DNA of 64,000 bases, taken from NCBI RefSeq assembly GCF_002443255.2, contig NW_019211456.1:43826074-43890073 (forward strand). The letters run 5' to 3'. Position numbers and translations under genes: made by a program. The notes below the pieces were generated by a model. It did no database searches. It saw only the letters and a list, made by a program, of their open reading frames with translations, and was not told where the DNA came from. Positions 50,431-62,790 of this stretch are shown one piece after another. This DNA is from Varroa destructor (lineage: Eukaryota > Arthropoda > Arachnida > Mesostigmata > Varroidae). Positions within the stretch are counted from its first letter, which is position 1, and the number at the start of each line of letters is the position of its first letter.

Positions 50431-52627
50431 CTAAAATCGGGAACGGCGTGTATAAGCAAGCGCGACAGTTTTCAATTATACATGACAGTCTGTAGCAAGT
50501 TAGGTTATTTGGAAACCTATACTTTAATAAGCATGCCTCCACTTGTTCCTCTAGAAGATCATTATAGAGAATATTTCTAAATACTTGTATAATCGTTGTG
50601 TTCTTGGTGCCTTCGTAACGTAATGTGAGCTATTGCGGTGGGGTCTTTTTCTAGTCATCTTCAACGTTCTCTAACATGGAGGGCAGACGAATCCGCCATC
50701 CAGAAGTAAATCGTCTTCTTAGGATCAGATAGCCATGCATATATAGGTCGCCTTAAACAGTAACCGAATGTATCGCCAGCTCGTGAAGTCCATGACATGA
50801 TACAGGACATTGTATATTGAAATCATCAATACAACATTAGGAAAATTTTCTTGTAGATGGTTCGCTTATAAAAAGCTGCTTTTGAATATCTGAAATTTTG
50901 ATCAGAAAATAATTAAGCAACTACAGATGTAAATAGTTCCCATCCATTTTACGAAAAATATTACTAAAACGAAACATTAATAGCACGACAAATGGGTGCA
51001 GTACGATGCTAAGCACCGCGAAATTAATATTGGTCTTCTATTTATTAAACAATTAAGATCGATTAATTAATTAATCTGAATGTGAAGAATTACCGTATAC
51101 GCGCTACGGCTGATCTCAGTGTAGCTTACGTACGATTTGATACAAGTCAATCTAGCGTGCTTTTGTCTGCCTGCCCAGACAGCAATATAGAAATAGACGT
51201 CTCTCTGAACAAGCGTCTGATGTTTTTAGTTACTCTCCCATTTTTCCTCATCTTGTCGCTATTCAAAAAATAAAGACGAGAAACGCGAAAGGCAGAAAAG
51301 TTTAGCTACGGGTTTTTCTGTGTCGATCGCCCGCGCGCTTCGCTTTCTGCATCAAAATGCAAAACATTTGAATTCCTATTGAGAATCGTTTCCATTATGC
51401 TCCTGTGAAGCCAAAAGTTCCTCGATCGTCTCTCACTGCACTATCTGTCGCACATCGCGGGGTACAGCGCTCATCACCCCTGTGGCTGTTACAGGCAGAA
51501 CGCAGCAAAATGTACTATAATAAGTAGAGTACCATCTAGGACTTTGCTGTTTGTGTTACAGGTAGTTGTTCAATGCATTCAGTAGTGCTTCTGTTGATAG
51601 CCGATTGTGTTATAGCTGCTAAAGCCACAATGTGCACGAAATACGAGCAGAATTGGCCACTGACAAGTTTTAGATATAGTCGATACGGTTGGTCCCTGCA
51701 GCAAAGATGGACTCCTGCTGCGATCAAACGGAGATATGCGCGCACATAGAACGGTCGTAGTCGTCTGCTCTCACAGTGGTGTTCGAGTGCCGAAGTCTAT
51801 ATGCGATAGGTGGTCCAACATGTAGCAAGGCAATATTGTAACGATAACAGTCGTATTCGGTGGTGGCCCGGCTCAGGTGTTAATGGCTTACACGGATCTT
51901 TGGTCAATCAACTTACGAGATGAACCATTAACTGATGAATGGTCGTCGTTCCTGATGAAGTCCCTATTGAAGGGATACCAATGGCTTGCCCCTACTACGT
52001 GACCGCATTTTGTCGTTTGGTGCCGTCGTGAGCAATATGTATGTATGTATTTTTGAGCCTTATGGCCACCTCGTCTAACGAAGTGGATGAAGGCCATATC
52101 AGCACAGGGAAATTAAACGATAAATAGACATTTTCAGGTACAGCTTAATATCTTATAAATAAACCGCATCATTGTATCAATTGTATTGTATTTCCATTTC
52201 TAGCATATCTGGGCACTGACGTAACGTCAGTAATTAGTAGTACCCCTTAAACCTGATATATTTAAGGACGTAACTATACGTATTAAGGCTCAATCTACTC
52301 GATAAAATTCATTCTCTGCTCGAAATAAGAGTTCAACTTTAGTACAGTGTTAAATAGACTGACGTAAAACTAGATCAGATTCTGTCTCAAAGTCGACGCG
52401 ATATGAAACGCGAAGTAGATGGTTATTTTATGGGCCCCTAAAATTTAACTTCTAGATAATTACAACAAGGATTCTTAGACAGCCCCTATATAATTATAGA
52501 ACGAATAACTCAACCAAAAAAACGCGTAAAGACACATAAATTCTGTAGCATGCAGGCATGTACTCTCGGTTTCGAGCCGCCGTATCAATATTTAACGATG
52601 TTATCATTGATTTCAGCGTGAACGCAC

Positions 52628-52769
52628 CAAACTTATTCCTGATAGAGTCGATATCCCGTTGAACTAGTCCATCTCCTGCTGCCGTTACCACGTTCACGTC
52701 GAAAAGCACAAGGCCAAAAGTGACAAGCACGACGATCAATGTATGCGTTGTTCCGAGGTTCAAACACAT
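52628..52769 (-). CDS. Candidate signal-peptide exon of the chitin-binding gene
   Basis: From an ATG at 52769 it reads MCLNLGTTHTLIVVLVTFGL followed by VLFDVNVVTAAGDG, a good signal peptide with a small-residue cleavage region, then LVQRDIDSIRNKF to donor TTTG|GTGCGT, phase 1. Joined to 50430 this restores a Glu codon. The Kozak context is weak (T at -3) and the frame is open upstream, so the true start could differ. Without that donor the frame runs on to a stop at 52494, so the sequence could instead be an unrelated small secreted protein of about 90 residues. Confidence 0.38.
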
Positions 52770-54434
52770 TGACGATCCCGATTTCAACGATCTCAATGAT
52801 GACGGCGATGTCATCATCGTGAAATTCGGTATCCTTAACGTGCAAGTCCGCGCACTAATTACATTTAGCACTGGCAGGTATTCAACAAAAACCGAAATGT
52901 TGCCCCGTGAAGACTCACGTCGGGTATTCCTCTGATCGTAGCTTAGTTTCTCTTATAAGAAGAGGCTTGAATACGAAGGCAAGGGTGAGTAAGCCGCATC
53001 GTACCGCACAATCCCACAACAATAAACCATAAATAATTCTACAACTACCGCTATTATTATTGGCATAACTGTTACAGCCACGTCAAGACAGAGATGGAAT
53101 GGGCGTTCTGTAGACGGATGTGGTGACCTATGACGTAAGACGCACTGGTGCTGTTGTCGCGATTTCGATGACTGTTAATATTGGCACTTAGCAGAAGTGT
53201 GCAGACTGTGCCGAGCAAGGTGCCGTACGGAAATATGTAAAGTGACAGCTGAAGTGGGTGTTACTGGGTTTGTCCCAGGCGCGCTGCCCCTACGCAGAGG
53301 CCCAGCCTGGCTCTATACTGTCGTCATTGGAAACGAAAATTTGGAAATGTGGAATGTATATCACGCTATGTTCCCATCGTCATTACACCTTTGGGCATTT
53401 CAAATAGCTCTGCTTTGCGGCGATTTATAGGTATGGTGTGATATCGAGGAACTAAAAGCACACTCTTTTCAAACAAATTATGGCCTATCGTTCGAACAGA
53501 CATAGACAAATAGTAGCCTTTTCTTACTAGCTGGCCTCTGTTGCTCAGTCGCATGGTATCACATACATATTAAAAGGCACGTGTTTTGCTGCTTGCAAAG
53601 GATCTACGCCAATGAGAGCTTTTCAAGCGATGCCTTGTTTTCCTGAATTGTCACCAATCTTCCGCGTACACCTGTATGTACCTAAATCTATGGGTTTACG
53701 GCATTTGAATGACTGTAGCCTCGCCTAGGTAATATTTATATTACTAACACTTTCTGCAATATCTGTGTACAGTATTGATAACACCAACGCTTCAGCCGTT
53801 TCTCACGGAATCACTTCAATCAGTCCCAGTAACTGCTACGCAGAAGCTGCGGTAACTATTTTCGCTATCCAAAACACACATGTGCGTACAAAGGTAAGTA
53901 AAAAAACAAAATATGTCAGCCAAACGCTCATCGTTCACGCATTCTCTCTGCCCCGTCGCCTTCATCGCTAAAATTGCTACAAACAGCAGGAGCGGCGGCA
54001 TCCAACGCATCACACGCATATGTACACAGTCATTGAGGATATTGTTGACCCGACTGACGACTGCGAAGGCCACCCCAGTCTGCCCCAGCGAACGAGCTGA
54101 AACCATCATCGAAGGTGGCACCGCTGCTCCGGCGGCGGTGGCGGCACTTGGTAAATATTTGACAACAAGTTTCCCTTCGTATTCATTGTTGCCACCGTTG
54201 GAGCAGTGCTGGTCGTCGTCGTAGAAAGATAAAAAGAATCCTACTTGTCTGGCCATCCGTCTGTCTGCCTGATCGAGCGAGACGATCCGAAACTGAGACT
54301 GAAATGGAAGGGGATGAGAAACCCGGTATTAACATCGGGGTGAAGTAAGCACCGATGACAAACACCCTAAAAGCGACACTTAGACATAATACGACGAATT
54401 TACGTGTGCACGCGTACGTCGTGTCAATAGCGGT

Positions 54435-54476
<42 letters not shown>
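54435..54476. repeat. Poly-G run of 42 bases
   Basis: This is an uninterrupted homopolymer. Minus-strand frames read it as poly-Pro, which creates misleading long ORFs on both sides. The true length is uncertain because homopolymers this long are often misassembled. Confidence 0.95.
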
Positions 54477-54478
<2 letters not shown>

Positions 54479-55870
54479 ATCAGTAGTTGTTCAAAGTTGG
54501 GCGGAACTGGCGATGAGGAACGGGGCCTAGGACTTTGCGGGAAAAAGGAGCTTATGTGCGAAGCCAGTGATGACGCCGCGGTCGATCCTGGTAAATCCGA
54601 ACAGCTCGGCCTGCGGCTATTGGTGATCTGTTGGAGCATATTCAATACGGTGGCAGCAGTTGTATTTGTGGTGACATTGGCGACAGCTTGACTTTTGAAT
54701 GACAAATGTCAACATTAGCAAAAACGGGGGTATCAGTCGCAAGCATATTAACTATAACGACGACATGAACAGAGAAAATATGCAACGGGCCGGTAACGGT
54801 AGCAGGCGGGATCTCTTAAATGCTACAAGGTCTCGCTATAATTGGCCGCTCACAATATCAGCTTTCAATAGACTCAACCAAAATCCGAAAAAGACAAGAC
54901 GAATTACTGCATTACGTGACGATGGCACTTGTGTCACGCCATGGGGCGAATGCCAAGCGTCACCGAATGCCACCAAAAAGGTCTCTGGAGCAGAATCGTG
55001 CTCAGCATGCTTGCTATTACTACACATTTTGGCGGCCTAACGTGCCTAAGCAACTGATAGCACACATACCCATCTGCCTTTTTAACTATATCATGAATTT
55101 CAATACCGATAGGTATCGTGAGATCCGATAAAACAGTATTCAAATACGATTTCACCTCTGTTTCTGATTGTGTTTGTACGGTCCGTCTGTGAAACGTTAC
55201 TAAAATGTTAGAAGAATTATTATTATTTGCCAGTGATAAGAAATCAACAACGTATGTGTTAATTAAATGTTATATCTAGTATAAAAGTATAGTTGAATTA
55301 TATATTCAAGGATTCATAATCGATGTGTACCGTCCAAGGGACTGCTTAGCAAAGGTACGGCAACGTGTGACGCTGCTTAGCTACGGGGACATATTCCATT
55401 ACGTCTTACAGAGAGGCACGTAACGTTTGGCAAATGAAGACCTAGCGTTGCGTATACAGTGAAACCGATACGTCGCAATGTGAGTAACTATACGTCAGTT
55501 AGTCCTGTTTAGCCCTCTTCAGGCTTCATCGGTCACTACCCCGGTATCATTAAAAGTCAAAATTAATCTTCGGCATTTACCTCTCCCATGCAACGATAAA
55601 TTTTAGCAGAATTAGTAGGTAGTTTGGCTCTGGGTTTTAGATTTTTTATAAATCGTTGCTAGTAGCTCAGAAGTAGTACGTATCTGCTTAACAATAAACG
55701 CCTTTTAGGGACCCAGGTTTAATTTGTTAGCGTCTTTCGAGTTGTGCCGACAGGAGGTGTTCCCATACTACTTGAACTCCATAGAATGCCACCAAGGCCG
55801 GTTTAATTTCAAAGTGGGTCAAGGCCATTCGTAAGAAAAGTCTGTAGGGAGTTTGTATATTAACACTTAC

Positions 55871-55905
55871 CATAGTTGCTCGTCGTACTCTGTCCATGAT
55901 GTGCT
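55871..55905 (-). CDS. Candidate 35-base micro-exon (unassigned)
   Basis: On the minus strand a strong acceptor (GGAATTTTTTGCAG) is followed 35 bases later by a perfect donor (ATG|GTAAGT). All three frames are open through it; one reads HIMDRVRRATM and another STSWTEYDEQL. No neighbouring exon could be linked, so this may be chance. Confidence 0.22.
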
Positions 55906-56221
55906 CTGCAAAAAATTCCCCTTTTCGTGGCAAGCACTCACGGGTACTTGCAGCTGATTACGTATTTTAAGGCCGTGAGTACCTGTGTGCAGCGTGTCAG
56001 TGGCAGCAAGGCGATTTCGACAGACGTTCATGACCTCCGTTTAGCAATATTGATGATCAGTCGTGCGTCATCGAAGTATAACGAAACCCTTGCGAGAGCT
56101 TGGTCGACATGCAATCAAATCTTTCCAAAGACGACAAAATTGTCGGCACAAAGCATGTCATGAGGATGAAGTGTTCTCACATGGATGTTGAGTCGGGGTG
56201 TGTGAGCACGCATCGAACAGC

Positions 56222-56255
56222 CTAGTCAGTGTATATATATATATATACTGACTAG
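56222..56255. repeat. Inverted repeat around (TA)n
   Basis: CTAGTCAGT at 56222-56230 and its reverse complement ACTGACTAG at 56247-56255 flank a TA tract, so the whole element is nearly palindromic and can extrude as a cruciform or hairpin. No coding sequence is associated. Confidence 0.85.
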
Positions 56256-57543
56256 ACTCTACACATATAGAAACAGCTTTTTCTTTCAATCGTCTTTCAC
56301 CACAGGGGTCACGCAAGTTGTACACTTACGAAAACCTCACTCCAATTCGGTGGCGGGCGTCCATTCTGCAACTAAACACTGCACAAAACTGTCCAGCACG
56401 AAACCCGGAGAACCCCTATTATTTTCATGAATACCTGTTTACATATCCATATACCACCGTAAAAGAACACAGTCTGTGGAATGGTTCTGACACCGAGTTC
56501 ACAAAATTCACGCGAGTTGGCTGTGGTTCATTCATACGGCGCAACTCGTGTGAAGCTTTTCGGTGGAACACATGTTTATCCACGGTTTGCAACTTCTCTG
56601 CTTTTCAGGATTCTAACTTTTAAAAAAGGTTTATTCTTCTGTCAAGATGGACGCGGTTTTCCTGATAACTTCTTTCTGTCTGTACGGATCACTTTTGACA
56701 ACTTGCCGTCGGGTGCGTGATAACGGGAGCACGCAAAGATACGTCGTCTAGAATCGATTTTAACATTAACGCCTTGCCGCTTAATTTGCAGTCTGCGGAA
56801 AAAAGAGGAACAAATAGTGAGCGAAGTTTAGAGCTAGGTCGGCTCTCTTTTCCATTACCGAGATGCAAGAGTTTTTTTTCTAGTTCCATGGACTCATAGT
56901 AGCCAACTTGCAGGAAAACCGTCATGGGCACAAACCTACCTCTTGGCTTCCAGGACTTAACTCTTCTTATCTTCTTTGTTGGTCGTACGACAATAGGATC
57001 ATCTTATTGCTTCGGAACAGCTGAATTATAAACAGGTATTCAACAACCTCACTCATGAGACGTTCCATTGTCCAGTTTACCGCTTGAACGATGCACACTC
57101 TCGTCTACGTCGCCACTTCAAGGAGGGTTTAGACAAGGGGTCCGCTTCACCGTCAGCACTGCAACAGTGTTATACTTGGAACAGCGCATGCATGGCCTAC
57201 CCTGGATAATAGTTTCTTCTCATCTTGAGCAAGCTCTGGGTCATACACCCTCGGGACCAGGCGGTCGCATGGCGGACGGTGATCGTCCGACGACTACCAG
57301 CTGAAACCCGTTATGTTAAGGTTGCAAATTTGGTAGGATTCATAGTTAGTCTTTGTTTTTCTTATTTTCTGACTTGTTCATCGATCATACTGTGCCTCAG
57401 TGTACGTTCACTGAAAACGGACAAATGAGAAGTTAGCGCCTTTAAATAGTTACCCACAAAAATGCCCTTTCTAGACAATGTCACAGCAATGGTTTGTTTG
57501 ATATGCGTCAGCTTTGATATTACATAGTAAACACATCAAAACA

Positions 57544-57585
57544 CAAAAAAAAAACAAAAAAAAAAAAAAAACACAAAAAAAGCAA
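57544..57585. repeat. A-rich tract
   Basis: Long A runs are broken by single C or G bases. There is no retroelement body with recognisable coding immediately upstream, so it is not called a retrotransposon tail. Confidence 0.7.
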
Positions 57586-60500
57586 AAGAGTTGAAAAAGA
57601 TATGCGATACCGTCGCCTCTAGATGGACGTTGATAAAACGATGATGGTCTGTGTCACCCACGTATGCCCTTTGTTTTGGGAGCCAATATGTACATAGGTC
57701 CTGTGAGAAGCTAACCTCCAATAAAACATGTGATTAAAAATCACAATTGAACACTATTCAGTGTTTTCGAAATAAATGATAATATCCACAAAGACTATCT
57801 GTCTATCTGTTGAATGGTAGTGTTAAAAAGGCACCTAAAATAACCCGTTCTTAATCAGCGACAACATTTTCATTGCTGGAGTTCTGATGGATAGTTCGGG
57901 CTTTCCGTCTTAAACTATATTGTGGCCGTACGAAATTGCATAGAGTATTTCAGCCGTAATACGTATTAAACAGATTTGCAGCTCCCACCTACTAACTAAA
58001 ATACATGCAGTGTACATTATAAGTGTTTCACGTCCAGTATTGCCTTAAGCAGTTGGCATACAGCCCGAAACAACATGTGCTGGTATCCCGTCCCAACCCT
58101 GAACCACTCTGAAACTCTGATACACAATTGAATTACCACTACGTCATCGTCGGCATACAGCTAAAACAGTTTCCATTATTTCGCTATTTCGGGGCTGAGA
58201 TCGTAGTTCAGCAATAGGGATCTATAAACTGCCTGCTACTGTAGATTTCGCCAAGGGCATTTGGTCTCTGACGGTGCCCTTTTCCCTACGAGAATGCGGC
58301 ACGCAACGCTGTCTGACCGCACTCAGCTACCATTTACCAGTGATGCATTCTTGATAGGATACAATGCAGCAAACGAAAGATCAATCCAATATCAAGCCTT
58401 CGCACTAACTTTGCAGTTTCGTATGTGAAGCAGTTCCTCCTATTTATAGATAAGCGTAAAGCAAATGCTACTGAGAAAATCGTTTTAAGCTCTATTTATG
58501 TACCTCGAAAATTAATTTATTTTGATGAACGTTAAAGCCTGATTGTATTCTGAGTGGATCATTTATTGAACTAAACTGTTGAACACAGTATACATTGTAT
58601 TTTTCCTGAAATCGTTATATGTGTATTGTCACAACAGGTACTTCATCAGCGTTGACGTTTCTAGCGATAGGCCTTTCCACGTCACATTTGGCGGCACTTG
58701 AGTACACAGGCAATCTTCGTGACAACACATTTAATCTTCATCGAGTGCTTTTTATATTGGCATAATGAATCTGGTGAGTACAGCAAAGGTGACATCGGCC
58801 ATCAAAAAAATTCTGCAACTGGATGAAGACAATACTTCATGATGTAAATGTTTTCTCTACGCTTTGTGGCATTTCAGTCACTTAATAGAACGGGCTCAAA
58901 ACAGGTAATCGTATATGATGATTATTTTGATGATGATATTTATTTTTCAAATGCTTTACGGAATCACAGGTTCAATACATTAGATGATTCTTAACGTTAT
59001 GGGGTTCAGGTCAATTTAATCCCTTTACGTTGCAAGTTGACTGGTAGCGATTTAATATGATCATTACCATTTTATGTTACCTTATTAATTGCATTAGTCA
59101 TCGATACAACGTAATGTGAGGCAAACGTATACAAGAAAATAAAACTAGCTAATAGCGCAACCGTTGTTCTTGCTCTAAAAAGCCTGACTTGAGAATGATT
59201 ATCCCGAGACTAAAATCCTTTTCCGTTTAATAAAGAGGTTTGGAAAATACTGCTAAACTTACCCTGGAAAATAGATCCAGTCAGCGAAACTAAACGATAA
59301 AAAAGGCTATCAAGCTATTACGTTGCTAAGGGTAACTAGTCGCTAGAAAAAGTGTAGGACTGGGAAAAGCCTTTTTAGAAATTTAAGTCCTTGAAGATTA
59401 CGTGTATTTGTATAATCGCCATACACTTTACATCAACATACATGTAAATATACATAGGTAAAAATACAACCTAGACATGTAGCTATGATTTTTAGATGAT
59501 GTTAGTTGCAAATAATTTGCCACGCTTTTAATTTTGTGTATATGGGACGTAAACAGTACGTAAAACAGTATATGTTTTTACGTTGCAAGGATCTTTAACA
59601 AGTGAGTTCATTGTGAATTTGTGAATTAAATTTTTAAATGTGTTATAACTTGTAGGACTGGCAGGTTTTTGCTCGACAGCGTTACTCGCATGGTCACCCA
59701 CATAAATGAATAAAGACTTTGAAACGTCCCACTGTTATCTATGCCGATAATCCTAAACAACTCGCAACATTCATTGAAATTAAGTTATTAATAATACTCG
59801 AGAAGCAGAATAAACAGTGTGTATAAAAAGCTCCGAGGTGGTGCTACTTATATATGCTTATGTGTTTATATTCATGAACTTGAGACCAAAACTCGAATCA
59901 CATTTTTCGTTTCTTGGATAACACATACAAATCTAAATAAATAGGCAGTATATGATATAATATAGCAAGCCTCTTGCATATTTGATACTCAGTGGTATAT
60001 TAAAGCAGTAAAAGATAGCACTAGATCTAGGAATTGTTTAGCTTACAATTGTTTCGGATAGCCGAGCATGGTTCAGCCCAATTGAATCGCCGAGAAGTCT
60101 AAAAGCGTTTGTCTAAGGAGTGACCAATTATTAATCAACCAATTTTCATTGACTAAATGCTAGAAATTATTTCGACTGTGTATTTTGTTCTACTTAGAAC
60201 CTAAACAAATCTCATGTAGATACAGTTCGTCTAATTTTTAATAAACAAAATAGGCCTATATTTGGATGTTGAAAAAAACTAAAAAAATCATGGTTTAATT
60301 GATTTTGTTATTAAAATAAATAAAAAAAAACAATCAAAGTAAAAAATACACATTTCGATAGACCTAGCCATGGCTTAGTAATCAGGAGACTATTAATGAC
60401 AACTAAAAACGGACTAGAAGATCGCATCAGATTCTTATGTGAACCTGAACGAATTCAAACTGGCCCAGAGTTATAATCTTGAGGTATAATAAAATAATTA

Positions 60501-62730
60501 TATAAGTGATAAATTATATAAATGAGAAAATATCAAAGTAATCATATTATTACGCAACTAACACAAATGCAAAAGAAGCTTATGATTTCATTAAGGGAAA
60601 GAACGGTCGAAGACCGGATGGTGGCGAGCTGCCTATAGCGTTATGTTTCTGACAAGGAGGACTTGGGTAAACGGTTGTATGACCAACATGGTCTCATAAA
60701 CGTTAATAATCCTCTTTTTATTTGGGACTACAAACAAGATGATTTAGTAGCTACGCAAATACAGTATCTAATACGCTCACTGCATACGACAGCAATACAC
60801 AATGTAGATTTACAAAAAAATGCTATTTTTTGAAAAAATTTATATGAGTGCTTCAATTTTCGGTTGCTTTAAATTAATACTAGAACACATCTTACCTTGT
60901 ACCTAATTTCGCTACGAAAAAATGTGCTACATGGTTTAATGTAACATAAATTCGTAAAACAATTCGCAGTGTGTGGAGAATTTACATGATGCTGCTGATG
61001 GTTCTAAAGCGTTCCGTGGAATATAGCTGAATAACTGAGATTGCTAATTGATGGACGAATATGCGTGTAAGTTCGTCACCTTATTGAGGATTGTCAGTTG
61101 AATTAGTTATATCATGTCTGTCGATTTGACTTTACTAATTAAACAATCGTTATACGTATTACGCTGTAACTTCGCTGCCTCAAAGACACGGCCTGGCCTT
61201 ATGAAGCTACAAAGCAGCTACATAACTGGATCAAATTTGTATTCAGGGTTTTGGGCATTGCACCAACAAGCGCATGAAATATTTGCCACAAATAGGCCAA
61301 CTTGATGCCACGTGCCGAAATATCTACCTTGTTAGCGAAAGGAGACATGTTATCCTGTGAAACGCTTCGGCCTGATAGGCGACGAGGTGTCCTCATACGC
61401 ATCCCAGAGGTGGAAATTATTATGCCGGCCACTTGCATAAGATGATAACACCTGCTACGAATGTTTACGGTATTATGCGGAATACCGCTATGGTCCTAGT
61501 AGAAATATAGTGAATAAACAGGCTTGAAAGATATCCGTGAAAGTGTCACCGAGATAAAAACGACTTGTCATGGAATTGGCTTATCTAGCTAGAGCTCTTT
61601 GTGTAGGCGGAATGCACCTAGGCTGGCTAGCTAGCTGGCTGGCTTCAAGGAAAAAACGTTGTATTTAGACTACATAAGCGTTATACGGAACAGTTACTGT
61701 ATGAGAGATCATTCCCTATATCGTTTGACCACAGGTCGGATAAGTAGCTATTTACTGAAACGAAATTGAATAACGCACGACTGGCTTTTCGACCCAGAGC
61801 TTCGACTTTACTTCTTTTTAATACCCCATATTTTATGACCCATAGTAAATGGCTATAGCAAATATAATACGTACAATAATAATTTGAATTGTGTGAAAGA
61901 GCTGCTTCATTACGAATTCACCTTGTGTATTTTTTTCTACTCAGGTATATAGTATGTACTATTTCGGTCGCTGCTAGTTTTTTTTTTCGCTAAAAAGCGT
62001 ATTGGAGAAAGCTAAAATGGCTTCTTGATTATGTCGGCGGTTAGCACTAATCAATCCCATAAAATGTCGCGTACGATATAACTCCATAAGGGCATAATTG
62101 CACGTGCGCAAAGTTATCCCAGTCATCGTATTTGTCAACCATCGTCAAGTAATGAACACACATGAGTGTTCCTTAAAAAATAACTGGGGCTTTGTTCTCC
62201 TCCCAACAAGTTAGCATGGTCCCATATCAAATGTATAGTTGCGCACGTAACCCTATAGTATCTAATACAGCTAAGTGTAGGACAGTAATTTAAATCGTTA
62301 CCTCATTGCCTGTCCCTTTAGTTGAACTATTATTGAGAGGCTCGTATGTCTAAGAATTTGGCCTAATACGCAAGCGTGCATTCTAAATTACAACAAATCG
62401 TCTAAAAATACTCAAAATTTAAATTTTTGAATACGAACGTTTAATTTTAACAAGTTGTTGTTGACGTAAGCATGGATATCTTATCTTTATCTCTCAATGC
62501 AACAAACATTTGCAGAGCTATCAGTTACCTGTCATGATCTTGTCCATTTGGCATACTATATGGTATTTTGGGTCAGTCCAACCATTTACTCATCTATAAC
62601 AATTTTACATGTTTGTTTGGGGTTAGAGATTCAATTATAGTGCGCATAGAAGTTCTTTCTGGAGACTCTCTTTAAACGTTGCAAATTACCACGTCGTGTA
62701 TAATAACGTACGCAGTGCCAAAATTCGAGC

Positions 62731-62790
62731 CTGGCGCCTAGCGGTTAAGGCAATGGATCATCATATCGGTCACGGACGGGTACAAACCTT
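62731..62790 (+). other. Degenerate tRNA-like (A box / B box) sequence
   Basis: TGGCGCCTAGCGGTTAAGG (62732-62750) matches the A-box and D-arm of a Ser/Leu-type tRNA. Twenty-seven bases on, GGGTACAAACC resembles a B box but has two departures from GGTTCGAATCC. The anticodon and acceptor stems do not pair convincingly, so this is a tRNA pseudogene or the head of an old tRNA-derived SINE rather than a working tRNA. Confidence 0.3.

Larger units (their letters stand above)
48498..52769 (-). other. Secreted proline-rich chitin-binding protein gene (proposed 5 exons)
   Basis: Proposed minus-strand exons are 52628-52769, 50238-50430, 49801-49995, 49057-49493 and 48498-48700. Junction phases agree (1, 2, 2, 1) and the sum, 1170 bases, is 389 codons plus stop. 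Layout: a hydrophobic signal peptide, a Thr/Ser/Pro linker, a Cys-rich segment, a Pro/Glu/Arg-rich repeat region of about 110 residues, and a C-terminal CBM14 (peritrophin-A) domain with six cysteines. Proteins with a single CBM14 domain bind chitin in arthropod cuticle or gut lining. The last two exons are well supported. The two before them rest on splice signals and phase, and the signal-peptide exon is inferred mainly from phase. Confidence 0.6.

Noticed and set aside
54183..54705. Minus-strand ORFs with long poly-Pro runs
   Set aside because: The proline runs are simply the poly-G homopolymer read in frame; the flanking sequence shows no domain or splice support.
57225..57428. Frame encoding WVIHPRDQAVAWRTVIVRRL, suspected retroelement fragment
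   Set aside because: No reverse transcriptase, integrase or gag motif could be identified, and no terminal repeats are nearby.
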